Source: Calliopsis andreniformis
Lineage: Eukaryota > Arthropoda > Insecta > Hymenoptera > Andrenidae
DNA: 64,000 bases
Assembly (NCBI RefSeq): GCF_051401765.1
Contig: NW_027480544.1
Span: 496,001-560,000, forward strand
Direction: 5' to 3'
Shown: positions 11,663 to 25,250 of the stretch, piece after piece
Numbering within the stretch: the stretch's first letter is position 1
Layout: each line of letters starts with the position of its first letter
Program-made: the position numbers and the translations under genes
The notes under the pieces: generated by a model
Told to the model about the DNA's origin: nothing
Seen by the model: only the letters and a program-made list of their open reading frames with translations
Databases searched by the model: none

Positions 11663-14600
11663 ATTCTATTGAGTATTGAGATTTGAGGATTGATGGTTGA
11701 GTATTGAGGATTGAGGATTGAGGACTGAGTATTGAAGATTGAGGATTGATGATTGAGGATTGAGGATTGAGGAATGAGGATTGCGGATTGAGTATTGAGG
11801 CTTGAGGATTGAGGATTGAGGATTGAGGATTGAGGATTGAGGACTGAGTATTGAAGATTGAGGATTGATGATTGAGGATTGAGGATTGAGGAATGAGGAT
11901 TGAGGATTGAGGATTGAGGATTGAGGATTGAGGGTTGAGGATTGAGGATCGAAGATTGAGTATTGAGGATTGAAGGTTGAGGTTTGAGGATTGAGGATTG
12001 AGGGTGGAGGATGAGGGCTGAGGGTTGAGGATTGAGGATTGAGGATTGACGCTTGAGGATAGAGGATCGAGGATGGTGGATTGAAGGATGAGTATTGAGG
12101 ATTGAAGATTGAGGATTGAGGATTCAGGATTGAGGATTGAGGATGAGGGCTGAGGGTTGAGGATTGAGGATTGAGGGTTGAGGATTGAAGATTGAGTATT
12201 GAGGATTGAAGGTTGAGGATTGAGGATTCAGGATTGAGGATTGAGGATGAGGGCTGAGGGTTGAGGGTTGAGGTTTGAGGCCTGAGGACAGAGGATTGAG
12301 GATTGAGAATTGAGGATGGAGGATTGAGGGTTGACGTTTGAGGATTGAGTATTGAAGATTGAGGATTGATGATTGAGGATTGAGGATTGAGGATTGAGTT
12401 TTGAAGATTGAGGATTGATGATTGAGGATTGAGTATTGAGGATTGGGGATTGAAGATTGAGGACAGAGTGTTGAGGGTTGAGTGATGATAATTGATGTTT
12501 GTGGATGGAGACATGAAGATTGAAGATTGAGGATTGAGTATTGAAAACTGCGAATTCAGTATATTCTTTTGAGTATTGAGTATTGAGTATTGAGGATTGA
12601 GGATTGAGGATTGAGTATTGAAGATTGAAGATTGATGATTGATGACTGAGGATTGAGGATTGAGGATTGAGGATTGAGTTTTGAAGATTGAGGATGGATG
12701 ATTGAGGATTGAGGATTGAGGATTGAGGATTGAGGATTGAGGATTGAAGATTGATGATTGAGGATTGAGGATTGAGTGTTGAGGGTTGAGTGATGAGAAT
12801 TGATGTTTGTGGATGGAGACTTGAAGATTGAAGATTGACGATTGAGTATTGAAAACTGAGAATTCAGGATATTCTATTGAGAATTGAGAATTGAGGATTG
12901 ATGATTGAGGATTGAGGATTGAGGTTTGAGGATTGAGGACGAGGACTGACGGTTGAGGATAGAGGTTTGAGTATTAAGGATTGAGGATTGAGGACTGAGG
13001 ATTGGGGATTGAGGACTGAGGGTTGAGGATTGATTATTGAGCTTTGGGGATTGAAGATTGTGGACTGGGGATAGAGGATTGAATATTGAGGATTAAGGAT
13101 AGAGTATTGGGGATTGAGGATCTAGGATACGAGATTGATTATTGAGGATTGAAGATTGAGGATTGAGGATTGAGGATTGAGAATTGAGAATTGAGGATGA
13201 GGACTGAGGGTTGAGGATGGAGGTTTGAGGAATGAGGATTGAGGATTGAGGATTGTGGATTGTGTGTTGGAGATTGAGGATTGATGATTGAGGATTGAGG
13301 ATTGAAGATTGAGGACTGAGAGTTGAGGGTTGAGTGATGAGAATTGATGTTTGTGGATGGAGACTTGAAGATTGAAGATTGACGATTGAGTATTGAAAAC
13401 ACAGAGTTCAGGATATTCTATTGAGAATTGAGAATTGAGGATTGATGATTGAGTATTGAGGGTTGATGTTTGAGGGTTGTGTATTGAATATTGAGGATTG
13501 AGGATTGAGGATTGAGGATTGAGGATTGAGGGTTGAGGATTGAGGATCGAAGATTGAGTATTGAGGATTGAAGGTTGAGGTTTGAGGATTGAGGATTGAG
13601 GGTGGAGGATGAGGGCTGAGGGTTGAGGATTGAGGATTGAGGATTGACGCTTGAGGATAGAGGATCGATGATGGTGGATTGAAGGCTGAGTATTGAGGAT
13701 TGAAGATTGAGGATTGAGGATTCAAGATTGAGGATTGAGGATGAGGGCTGAGGGTTGAGGATTGAGGATTGAGGGTTGAGGATTGAAGATTGAGTATTGA
13801 GGATTGAAGGTTGAGGATTGAGGATTCAGGATTGAGGATTGAGGATGAGGGCTGAGGGTTGAGGGTTGAGGTTTGAGGCCTGAGGACAGAGGATTGAGGA
13901 TTGAGAATTGAGGATGGAGGATTGAGGGTTGACGTTTGAGGATTGAGTATTGAAGATTGAGGATTGATGATTGATTATTGAGGATTGAGGATTGAGGATT
14001 GAGGATTGGGTTTTGCAGATTGAGGATTGATGATTGAGGATTGAGGATTGTGGATTGAGGATTGAGGATTGAGGATTGAAGATTGAGGATTGAGGATTGA
14101 GGATTGAGTGTTGACGGTTGAGTGATGAGAATTGATGTTTGTGGATGGAGACATGAAGATTGAAGATTGAGGATTGAGTATTGAAAACTGAGAATTCAGG
14201 ATATTCTATTGAGAATTGAGAATTGAGGATTGAGGTTTGAGGATTGAGGACGAGGACTGACGGTTGGGGATTGAGGTTTGAGTATTCAGGATTGAGGATT
14301 GAGGACTGAGGATTGGGGATTGAGGACTGGGGGTTGAGGATTGATTATTGAGCTTTGGGGAATGAAGATTGTGGACTGGGGATAGAGGATTGAATATTGA
14401 GGATTAAGGATAGAGTATTGGGGATTGAGGGTCTAGGATACGAGATTGATTATTGAGGATTGAAGATTGAGGATTGAGGATTGAGGATTGAGAATTGAGA
14501 ATTGAGGATGACGACTGAGGGTTGAGGATGGAGGTTTGAGGAATGAGGATTGAGGATTGAGGATTGTGGATTGAGTGTTGGAGATTGAGGATTGATGATT

Positions 14601-17600
14601 GAGGATTGAGGATTGAGGATCGAGGATTGAGGATTGAGGATTGAAGATTGAGGATTGAGTATTGAAGATTGAGGATTGATGACTGAGGATTGAGGATTTA
14701 GGATTGAGGATTGAGGATGGAGGATGACGGCTGAGGGTTGAGGATTGAGGTTTGAGTATTGAATCCTGAGTATTCAGGATATTCTATTGAGTATTGAGAT
14801 TTGAGGATTGATGGTTGAGTATTGAGGATTGAGGATTGAGGGCTGAGGGTTGAGGATTGATTATTGAGCTTTGGGGATTGAAGATTGTGGGCTGGGGATA
14901 GAGGATTGAATATTGAGGATTAAGGATAGAGTATTGGGGATTGAGGATCTAGGATACGAGATTGATTATTGAGGATTGAAGATTGAGGATTGAGGATTGA
15001 GGATTGAGAACTGAGAATTGAGGATGAGGACTGAGGGTTGAGGATGGAGGTTTGAGGAATGAGGATTGAGGATTGAGGATTGTGGATTGAGTGTTGGAGA
15101 TTGAGGATTGATAATTGAGGATTGAAGATTGAGGATTGATGACTGAGGATTGAGGATTTAGGATTGAGGATTGAGGATGGAGGATGACGGCTGAGGGTTG
15201 AGGATTGAGGTTTGAGTATTGAATCCTGAGTATTCAGGTTATTCTATTGAGTATTGTGATTTGAGGATTGATGGTTGAGTATTGAGGATTGAGGATTGAG
15301 GACTGAGTATTGAAGATTGAGGATTGATGATTGAAGATTGGGGATTGATGACTGAGGATTGAGGATTTAGGATTGAGGATTGAGGATGGAGGATGACGGC
15401 TGAGGGTTGAGGATTGAGGTTTGAGTATTGAGTCCTGAGTATTCAGGATATTCTATCGAGTATTGAGATTTGAGGATTGATGGTTGAGCATTGAGGATTG
15501 ACGATTGAGTATTGAAGATTGAGGATTGATGACTGAGGATTGAGGACTGAGGATTGAGGATTGAGGATTGAGGATTGACGATTGAGGATTGAGGATTGAG
15601 GATTGAGGATTGAAGATTGAGGACTGAGTGTTGAGGGCTGAGTGATGAGAATTGATGTTTGTGGATGGAGACTTGAAGATTGAAGATTGACGGTTGAGTA
15701 TTGAAAACAGAGAATTCAGGATATTCTATTGAGTATTGAGAATTGAGGATTGATGGTTGAGTATTGAGGATTGATGTTTGAGGGTTGTGTATTGAATATT
15801 GAGGATTGAGGATTGAGGATTGAGGATTGAGGATTGAGGATTGAGGGTTGAGGATTGAGGATCGAAGATTGAGTATTGAGGATTGAAGGTTGAGGTTTGA
15901 GGATTGAGGATTGAGGGTGGAGGATGAGGGCTGAGGGTTGAGGATTGAGGATTGAGGATTGACGCTTGAGGATAGAGGATCGAGGATGGAGGATTGAAGG
16001 CTGAGTATTGAGGATTGAAGATTGAGGATTGAGGATTCAGGATTGAGGATTGAGGATGAGGGCTGAGGGTTGAGGATTGAGGATTGAGGATTGAGGATTG
16101 AAGATTGAGTATTGAGGATTGAAGGTTGAGGATTGAGGATTCAGGATTGAGGATTGAGGATGAGGGCTGAGGGTTGAGGGTTGAGGTTTGAGGCCTGAGG
16201 ACAGAGGATTGAGGATTGAGAATTGAGGATGGAGGATTGAGGGTTGACGTTTGAGGATAGAGTATTGAAGATTGAGGATTGATGATTGAGGATTGAGGAT
16301 TGAGGATTGAGGATTGAGGATTGAGTATTGAAGATTGTGGATTGATGATTGGCGATTGAGGACTGAGGATTGAGGATTGATTATTGAGCTTTGGGGATTG
16401 AAGAATGTGGCCTGGGGATAGAGGACTGAATATTGAGGATTAAGGATAGAGTATTGGGGATTGAGGGTCTAGGACAGGAGGTTGATTATTGAGGATTGAA
16501 GAGTGAGGATTGAGGATTGAGGATTGATGATTGAGGATTGAGGATTGAAGATTGAGTATGGAGGATTGAAGATTGAGGATTGAGGATTAAGGATTGAGGA
16601 TTGAAGATTGAGGACTGAGTGTTGAGGGTTGAGTGATGAGAATTGATGTTTCTGGACTGTGATTTGAAGATTGGAGGTTGGGGATTTAGCATTGAACCAT
16701 GAGAATTCAGAATATTCTATTGAGTATTGAGAATTGGGGATTGATGGTTGAATATTGGTGATTGATGGTTGAGGGTTGTGTGTTGAATATTGAGTATTGA
16801 TGATTGAGAATTGAGAATTGAGGAGGAGGACTGATGGTTGAGGAATGAGGTTTGAGGAATGAGGATTGAGGATTGAGGATTGAGGATTGAGGACTGAGGA
16901 TTGAGGATTGAGTATTGAAGATTGAGTATTCATGACTGAGCATTGAGGATTGAGGATTGAGGGTTGAGGATTGACGATCGAAGATTGAGTATTGAGGATT
17001 GAAGGTTGATGTTTGAGGATTGAGTATTGCGGGTGGAGAATGAGGGCTGAGGGTTGAGGATTGAGGTTTGAGTATTGAATACTGATAATTCAGGATATTC
17101 TATTGAGTATTGAGAATTGATGATTGATGGTTGAGTATTGAGGATTGAGGATTGAGGATTGAGGATTGAGTATTGAAGATTGAGGATCGAGGATTGAGGA
17201 TTGAGGATTGAGGATTGAGGATTGAGTATTGAGGCTTGAGGATTGAGGATTGAGGATTGAAGATTGAGGATTGGGGATTGAGGATTGACGATTGACGGTT
17301 AAGGATTGAGGATTGGGGATTGAGGATCTAGGATTGAGTATTGAGGACTGCGGATTGACGATTCAGTATTGAAGATTGAGGATTGATGACTGAGGATTGA
17401 GGTTTGAGGATTGAGGTTTGAGGATTGAGGATTGAAGATTGAAGATTGAGTATTGAGGATTGAAGGTTGAGGATTGAGGATTGAGTATTGAGGATGGAGA
17501 ATGAGGGCTGCGGGTTGAGGATTGGGGTTTGAGTATTGAATCCTGAGAATTCACGATATTCTATTGAGTATTGAGAATTGAGGATTGATGGTTGAGTATT

Positions 17601-18944
17601 GAGGATTGAGAATTGAGGATTGAGGATTGAGTTTTGAAGATTGAGGATTGATGATTGAGGATTGAGTATTGAGGATTGGGGATTGAAGATTGAGGACTGA
17701 GTGTTGAGGGTTGAGTGATGATAATTGATGTTTGTGTATGGAGACATGAAGATTGAAGATTGAGGATTGAGTATTGAAAACTGAGAATTCAGGATATTCT
17801 ATTGAGTATCGAGTATTGAGTATTGAGGATTGAGGATTGAGGATTGAGTATTGAAGATTGAGGATTGATGATTCAGGACTGAGGATTGAGGATTGTGGAT
17901 TGAGGATTGAGTTTTGCAGATTGAGGATTGATGATTGAGGATTGAGGATTGAGGATTGAGGATTGAGGATTGAGGATTGAGGATTGAAGATTGAGGATTG
18001 AGGATTGAGGATTCAGTGTTGAGGGTTGAGTGATGAGAATTGATGTTTGTGGATGGAGACTTGAAGATTGAAGATTGAGGATTGAGTATTGAAAACTGAG
18101 AATTCAGGATATTCTATTGAGAATTGAGAATTGAGGATTGATGATTGAGGATTGAGGATTGAGGTTTGAGGATTGAGGACGAGGACTGACGGTTGAGGAT
18201 TGAGGTTTGAGTATTAAGGATTGAGGATTGAGGACTGAGGATTGGGGATTGAGGACTGAGGGTTGAGGATTGATTATTGAGCTTTGGGGATTGAAGATTG
18301 TGGACTGGGGATAGAGGACTGAATATTGAGGATTAAGGATAGAGTATTGGGGATTGAGGATCTAGGATACGAGATTGATTATTGAGGATTGAAGATTGAG
18401 GATTGAGGATTGAGGATTGAGAATTGAGAATTGAGGATGAGGACTGAGGGTTGAAGATGGAGGTTTGAGGAATGAGGATTGAGGATTGAGGATTGTGGAT
18501 TGAGTGTTGGAGATTGAGGATTGATGATTGAGGATTGAGGATTGAGGATCGAGGATTGAGGATTGAGGATTGAAGATTGACGATTGAGTATTGAAGATTG
18601 AGGATTGATGACTGAGGATTGAGGATTTAGGATTGAGGATTGAGGATGGAGGATGACGGCTGAGGGTTGGGGATTGAGGTTTGAGTATTGAATCCTGAGT
18701 ATTCAGGATATTCTATTGAGTATTGAGATTTGAGGATTGATGGTTGAGTATTGAGGATTGAGGATTGAGGACTGAGTATTGAAGATTGAGGATTGATGAT
18801 TGAGGATTGAGGATTGAGGAATGAGGATTGCGGATTGAGTATTGAGGCTTGAGGATTGAGGATTGAGGATTGAGGATTGAGGATTGAGGACTGAGTATTG
18901 AAGATTGAGGATTGATGATTGAGGATTGAGGATTGAGGAATGAG

Positions 18945-21900
18945 GATTGAGGATTGAGGATTGAGGATTGAGGATTGAGGATTGAGGGTTGAGGATTGAG
19001 GATCGAAGATTGAGTATTGAGGATTGAAGGTTGAGGTTTGAGGATTGAGGATTGAGGGTGGAGGATGAGGGCTGAGGGTTGAGGATTGAGGATTGAGGAT
19101 TGACGCTTGAGGATAGAGGATCGAGGATGGTGGATTGAAGGATGAGTATTGAGGATTGAAGATTGAGGATTGAGGATTCAGTATTGAGGATTGAGGATGA
19201 GGGCTGAGGGTTGAGGATTGAGGATTGAGGGTTGAGGATTGAAGATTGAGTATTGAGGATTGAAGGTTGAGGATTGAGGATTCAGGATTGAGGATTGAGG
19301 ATGAGGGCTGAGGGTTGAGGGTTGAGGTTTGAGGCCTGAGGACAGAGGATTGAGGATTGAGAATTGAGGATGGAGGATTGAGGGTTGACGTTTGAGGATT
19401 GAGTATTGAAGATTGAGGATTGATGATTGAGGATTGAGGATTGAGGATTGAGGATTGAGGATTGAGTTTTGCAGATTGAGGATTGATGATTGAGGATTGA
19501 GGATTGAGGATTGAGGATTGAGGATTGAGGATTGAAGATTGAGGATTGAGGATTGAGGATTGAGTGTTGACGGTTGAGTGATGAGAATTAATGTTTGTGG
19601 ATGGAGACATGAAGATTGAAGATTGAGGATTGAGTATTGAAAACTGAGAATTCAGGATATTCTATTGAGAATTGAGAATTGAGGATTGAGGTTTGAGGAT
19701 TGAGGACGAGGACTGACGGTTGGGGATTGAGGTTTGAGTATTCAGGATTGAGGATTGAGGACTGAGGATTGGGGATTGAGGACTGGGGGTTGAGGATTGA
19801 TTATTGAGCTTTGGGGAATGAAGATTGTGGACTGGGGATAGAGGATTGAATATTGAGGATTAAGGATAGAGTATTGGGGATTGAGGGTCTAGGATACGAG
19901 ATTGATTATTGAGGATTGAAGATTGAGGATTGAGGATTGAGGATTGAGAATTGAGAATTGAGGATGAGGACTGATGGTTGAGGATGGAGGTTTGAGGAAT
20001 GAGGATTGAGGATTGAGGATTGTGGATTGAGTGTTGGAGATTGAGGATTGATGATTGAGGATTGAGGATTGAGGATCGAGGATTGAGGATTGAGGATTGA
20101 AGATTGAGGATTGAGTATTGAAAATTGAGGATTGATGACTGAGGATTGAGGATTTAGGATTGAGGATTGAGGATGGAGGATGACGGCTGAGGGTTGAGGA
20201 TTGAGGTTTGAGTATTGAATCCTGAGTATTCAGGATATTCTATTGAGTATTGAGATTTGAGGATTGATGGTTGAGTATTGAGGATTGAGGATTGAGGACT
20301 GAGGGTTGAGGATTGATTATTGAGCTTTGGGGATTGAAGATTGTGGGCTGGGGATAGAGGATTGAATATTGAGGATTAAGGATAGAGTATTGGGGATTGA
20401 GGATCTAGGATACGAGATTGATTATTGAGGATTGAAGATTGAGTATTTAGGATTGAGGATTGAGAACTGAGAATTGAGGATGAGGACTGAGGGTTGAGGA
20501 TGGAGGTTTGAGGAATGAGGATTGAGGATTGAGGATTGTGGATTGAGTGTTGGAGATTGAGGATTGATAATTGAGGATTGAAGATTGAGGATTGAGGATT
20601 GAGTATTGAGAATTGAGAATTGAGGATGAGGTCTGAGGGTTGAGGATGGAAGTTTGAGGAATGAGGATTGAGGATTGAGGATTGTGGATTGAGTGTTGGA
20701 GATTGAGGATTGATGATTGAGGATTGAGGATTGAGGATCGAGGATTGAGGATTGAGGATTGAAGATTGACGATTGAGTATTGAAGATTGGGGATTGATGA
20801 CTGAGGATTGAGGATTTAGGATTGAGGATTGAGGATGGAGGATGACGGCTGAAGGTTGAGGATTGAGGTTTGAGTATTGAGTCCTGAGTATTCAGGATAT
20901 TCTATCGAGTATTGAGATTTGAGGATTGATGGTTGAGCATTGAGGATTGACGATTGAGTACTGAAGATTGAGGATTGATGACTGAGGATTGAGGATTGAG
21001 GATTGAGGATTGAGGATTGAGGATTGACGATTGAGGATTGAGGATTGAGGATTGAGGATTGAAGATTGAGGACTGAGTGTTGAGGGCTGAGTGATGAGAA
21101 TTGAAGTTTGTGGATGGAGACTTGAAGGTTGAAGATTGACGATTGAGTATTGAAAACAGAGAATTCGGGATATTCTATTGAGTATTGAGGATTGAGGATT
21201 GAGGATTGAGGATTGAGTATTGAAGATTGAGGATTGAGGATTGAGGATTGAGGATTGAGGATTGAGGATTGAGTATTGAGGCTTGAGGATTGAGGATTGA
21301 GGATTGAAGATTGAGGATTGGGGATTGAGGATTGACGATTGACGATTGAGGACTGAGGATTGGGGATTGAGGATCTAGGATTGAGTATTGAGGACTGCGG
21401 ATTGACGATTGAGTATTGAAGATTGAGGATTGATGACTGAGGATTGAGGATTGAGGATTGAGGTTTGAGGATTGAGGATTGAAGATTGAAGATTGAGTAT
21501 TGAGGATTGAAGGTTGAGGATTGAGGATTGAGTATTGAGGATGGGGAATGAGGATTGAGGATTGAGGATTGTGGATTGAGTGTTGGAGATTGAGGATTGA
21601 TAATTGAGGATTGAAGATTGAGTATTGAGGTTTGAGGATTGAGAATTGAGAATTGAGGATGTGGACTGAGGGTTGAGGATGGAGGTTTGAGGAATGAGGA
21701 TTGAGGAATGAGGATTGAGGATTGAAGATAGAAGATTGAGTATTGAGGATTGAAGGTTGAGGATTGAGGATTGAGTATTGAGGATGGGGAATGAGGGCTG
21801 AGGGTTGAGGATTGGGGTTTGAGTATTGAATCCTGAGAATTCACGATATTCTATTGAGTATTGAGAATTGAGGATTAATGGTTGAGTATTGAGGATTGAG

Positions 21901-23389
21901 AATTGAGGATTGAGTATTGAGTTTTGAAGATTGAGGATTGATGATAGAGGATTGAGTATTGAGGATTGAGGATTGAAGATTGAGGACTGAGTGTTGAGGG
22001 TTGAGTGATGATAATTGATGTTTGTGGATGGAGACATGAAGATTGAAGATTGAGGATTGAGTATTGAAAACTGAGAATTCAGGATATTCTATTGAGTATT
22101 GAGTATTGAGTATTGAGGATTGAGGATTGAGGATTGAGTATTGAAGATTGAGGAATGATGATTGAGGACTGAGGATTGAGGATTGAGGATTGAGGATTGA
22201 GTTTTTCAGATTGAGGATTGATGATTGAGGATTGAGGATTGAGGATTGAGGATTGAGGATTGAGGATTGAAGATTGAGGATTGAGGATTGAGGATTGAGT
22301 GTTTAGGGTTGAGTGACGAGAATTGATGTTTGTGGATGGAGACTTGAAAATTGAAGATTGAGGATTGAGTATTGAAAACTGAGAATTCAGGATATTCTAT
22401 TGAGAATTGAGAATTGAGGATTGATGATTGAGGATTGAGGATTGAGGTTTGAGGATTGAGGACGAGGACTGACGGTTGAGGATTGAGGTTTGAGTATTGA
22501 GGATTGAGGATTGAGGACTGAGGATTGGGGATTGAAGACTGAGGATTGAGGATTGGTTATTGAGCTTTGGGGATTGAAGATTGTGGGCTGGGGATAGAGG
22601 ATTGAATATTGAGGATTAAGGATAGAGTATTGGGGATTGAGGATCTAGGATACGAGATTGATTATTGAGGATTGAAGATTGAGGATTGAGGATTGAGGAT
22701 TGAGAATTGAGAATTGAGGATGAGGACTGAGGGTTGAGGATGGAGGCTTGAGGAATGAGGATTGAGGGTTGAGGATTGTGGATTGAGTGTTGGAGATTGA
22801 GGATTGATGATTGAGGATTGACGATTGAGGATCGAGGATTGAGGATTGAGGATTGAAGATTGACGATTGAGTATTGAAGGTTGAGGATTGATGACTGAGG
22901 ATTGAGGATTTGGGATTGAGGATTGAGGATGGAGGATGACGGCTGAGGGATGAGGATTGAGGTTTGAGTATTGAATCCTGAGTATTCAGGATATTCTATT
23001 GAGTATTGAGATTTGAGGATTGATGGTTGAGTATTGAGGATTGAGGATTGAGGACTGAGTATTGAAGATTGAGGATTGATGATTGAGGATTGAGGATTGA
23101 GGATAGAGGATCGAGGATGGAGGATTGAAGGCTGAGTATTGAGGATTGAAGATTGAGGATTCAGGATTCAGGATTGAGGATTGAGGATGAGGGCTGAGGG
23201 TTGAGGATTGAGGATTGAGGATTGAGGATTGAAGATTGAGTATTGAGGATTGAAGGTTGAGGATTGAGGATTCAGGATTGAGGATTGAGGATGAGGGCTG
23301 AGGGTTGAGGGTTGAGGTTTGAGGCCTGAGGACAGAGGATTGAGGATTGAGAATTGAGGATGGAGGATTGAGGGTTGACGTTTGAGGAT
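18945..23389. repeat. Type II segment, first copy of the 6,305-bp-step duplication
   Basis: It matches 25,250-29,694 at a constant offset of 6,305 bp. Shared unusual units include CAGTATTGAGG near 19,180/25,485, GAGTTTTTCAG near 22,200/28,505, GAGTGTTTAGGG, GAGTGACGAG and GGATTGGTTATTG. The left edge can lie anywhere in about 18,945-19,130, where type I and type II are alike. The right edge is near 23,390, where GACGTTTGAGGATTGAG replaces GACGTTTGAGGATAGAG. Confidence 0.82.
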
Positions 23390-25250
23390 TGAGTATTGAA
23401 GATTGAGGATTGATGATTGATTATTGAGGATTGAGGATTGAGGATTGAGGATTGGGTTTTGCAGATTGAGGATTGATGATTGAGGATTGAGGATTGTGGA
23501 TTGAGGATTGAGGATTGAGGATTGAAGATTGAGGATTGAGGATTGAGGATTGAGTGTTGACGGTTGAGTGATGAGAATTGATGTTTGTGGATGGAGACAT
23601 GAAGATTGAAGATTGAGGATTGAGTATTGAAAACTGAGAATTCAGGATATTCTATTGAGAATTGAGAATTGAGGATTGAGGTTTGAGGATTGAGGACGAG
23701 GACTGACGGTTGGGGATTGAGGTTTGAGTATTCAGGATTGAGGATTGAGGACTGAGGATTGGGGATTGAGGACTGGGGGTTGAGGATTGATTATTGAGCT
23801 TTGGGGAATGAAGATTGTGGACTGGGGATAGAGGATTGAATATTGAGGATTAAGGATAGAGTATTGGGGATTGAGGGTCTAGGATACGAGATTGATTATT
23901 GAGGATTGAAGATTGAGGATTGAGGATTGAGGATTGAGAATTGAGAATTGAGGATGACGACTGAGGGTTGAGGATGGAGGTTTGAGGAATGAGGATTGAG
24001 GATTGAGGATTGTGGATTGAGTGTTGGAGATTGAGGATTGATGATTGAGGATTGAGGATTGAGGATCGAGGATTGAGGATTGAGGATTGAAGATTGAGGA
24101 TTGAGTATTGAAGATTGAGGATTGATGACTGAGGATTGAGGATTTAGGATTGAGGATTGAGGATGGAGGATGACGGCTGAGGGTTGAGGATTGAGGTTTG
24201 AGTATTGAATCCTGAGTATTCAGGATATTCTATTGAGTATTGAGATTTGAGGATTGATGGTTGAGTATTGAGGATTGAGGATTGAGGGCTGAGGGTTGAG
24301 GATTGATTATTGAGCTTTGGGGATTGAAGATTGTGGGCTGGGGATAGAGGATTGAATATTGAGGATTAAGGATAGAGTATTGGGGATTGAGGATCTAGGA
24401 TACGAGATTGATTATTGAGGATTGAAGATTGAGGATTGAGGATTGAGGATTGAGAACTGAGAATTGAGGATGAGGACTGAGGGTTGAGGATGGAGGTTTG
24501 AGGAATGAGGATTGAGGATTGAGGATTGTGGATTGAGTGTTGGAGATTGAGGATTGATAATTGAGGATTGAAGATTGAGGATTGATGACTGAGGATTGAG
24601 GATTTAGGATTGAGGATTGAGGATGGAGGATGACGGCTGAGGGTTGAGGATTGAGGTTTGAGTATTGAATCCTGAGTATTCAGGTTATTCTATTGAGTAT
24701 TGTGATTTGAGGATTGATGGTTGAGTATTGAGGATTGAGGATTGAGGACTGAGTATTGAAGATTGAGGATTGATGATTGAAGATTGGGGATTGATGACTG
24801 AGGATTGAGGATTTAGGATTGAGGATTGAGGATGGAGGATGACGGCTGAGGGTTGAGGATTGAGGTTTGAGTATTGAGTCCTGAGTATTCAGGATATTCT
24901 ATCGAGTATTGAGATTTGAGGATTGATGGTTGAGCATTGAGGATTGACGATTGAGTATTGAAGATTGAGGATTGATGACTGAGGATTGAGGATTGAGGAT
25001 TGAGGATTGAGGATTGAGGATTGACGATTGAGGATTGAGGATTGAGGATTGAGGATTGAAGATTGAGGACTGAGTGTTGAGGGCTGAGTGATGAGAATTG
25101 ATGTTTGTGGATGGAGACTTGAAGATTGAAGATTGACGGTTGAGTATTGAAAACAGAGAATTCAGGATATTCTATTGAGTATTGAGAATTGAGGATTGAT
25201 GGTTGAGTATTGAGGATTGATGTTTGAGGGTTGTGTATTGAATATTGAGG
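23390..25250. repeat. Type I fragment embedded in a type II block
   Basis: It matches type I positions about 13,944-15,804 at a constant offset of 9,446 bp (GGGTTTTGCAG 14,008/23,454; GAATTC 15,712/25,158). It shares the rare CAGGTTATTC variant at 15,237/24,683, which the other type I copies at this place lack (they read CAGGATATTC). At least one difference is visible: GAGGACTGAGG near 15,544 is GAGGATTGAGG here. The source was therefore a block close to the 9,422 copy. Confidence 0.82.

Larger units (their letters stand above)
9422..16468. repeat. Type I higher-order block, complete (7,047 bp)
   Basis: It starts at the landmark CTAGGACAGGAGG and ends just before the next one at 16,469. Its opening module has the A1 marker (TTTGTGGACTGTG, near 9,601) and the CTAGGATTGAG landmark at 10,281. 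Later landmarks are CTAG at 11,315, 13,122, 14,433 and 14,949. A second complete copy lies 30,225 bp downstream with the same internal offsets. Private variants include CAGGTTATTC near 15,237, shared only with 24,683 as far as I can see. No gene is recognised inside. Confidence 0.9.

Noticed and set aside
20816..21844. A 342-codon open frame on the - strand, repeated at 27,121, 36,863 and 51,034, and all similar shorter ones, as N/P/Q/S-rich proteins
   Set aside because: The frame is open only because AATCCTC units lack stops in any - frame. Overlapping open frames in other phases have the same composition, there is no purine-rich ribosome site before the ATG, and ends are set by chance variants such as CTAG.
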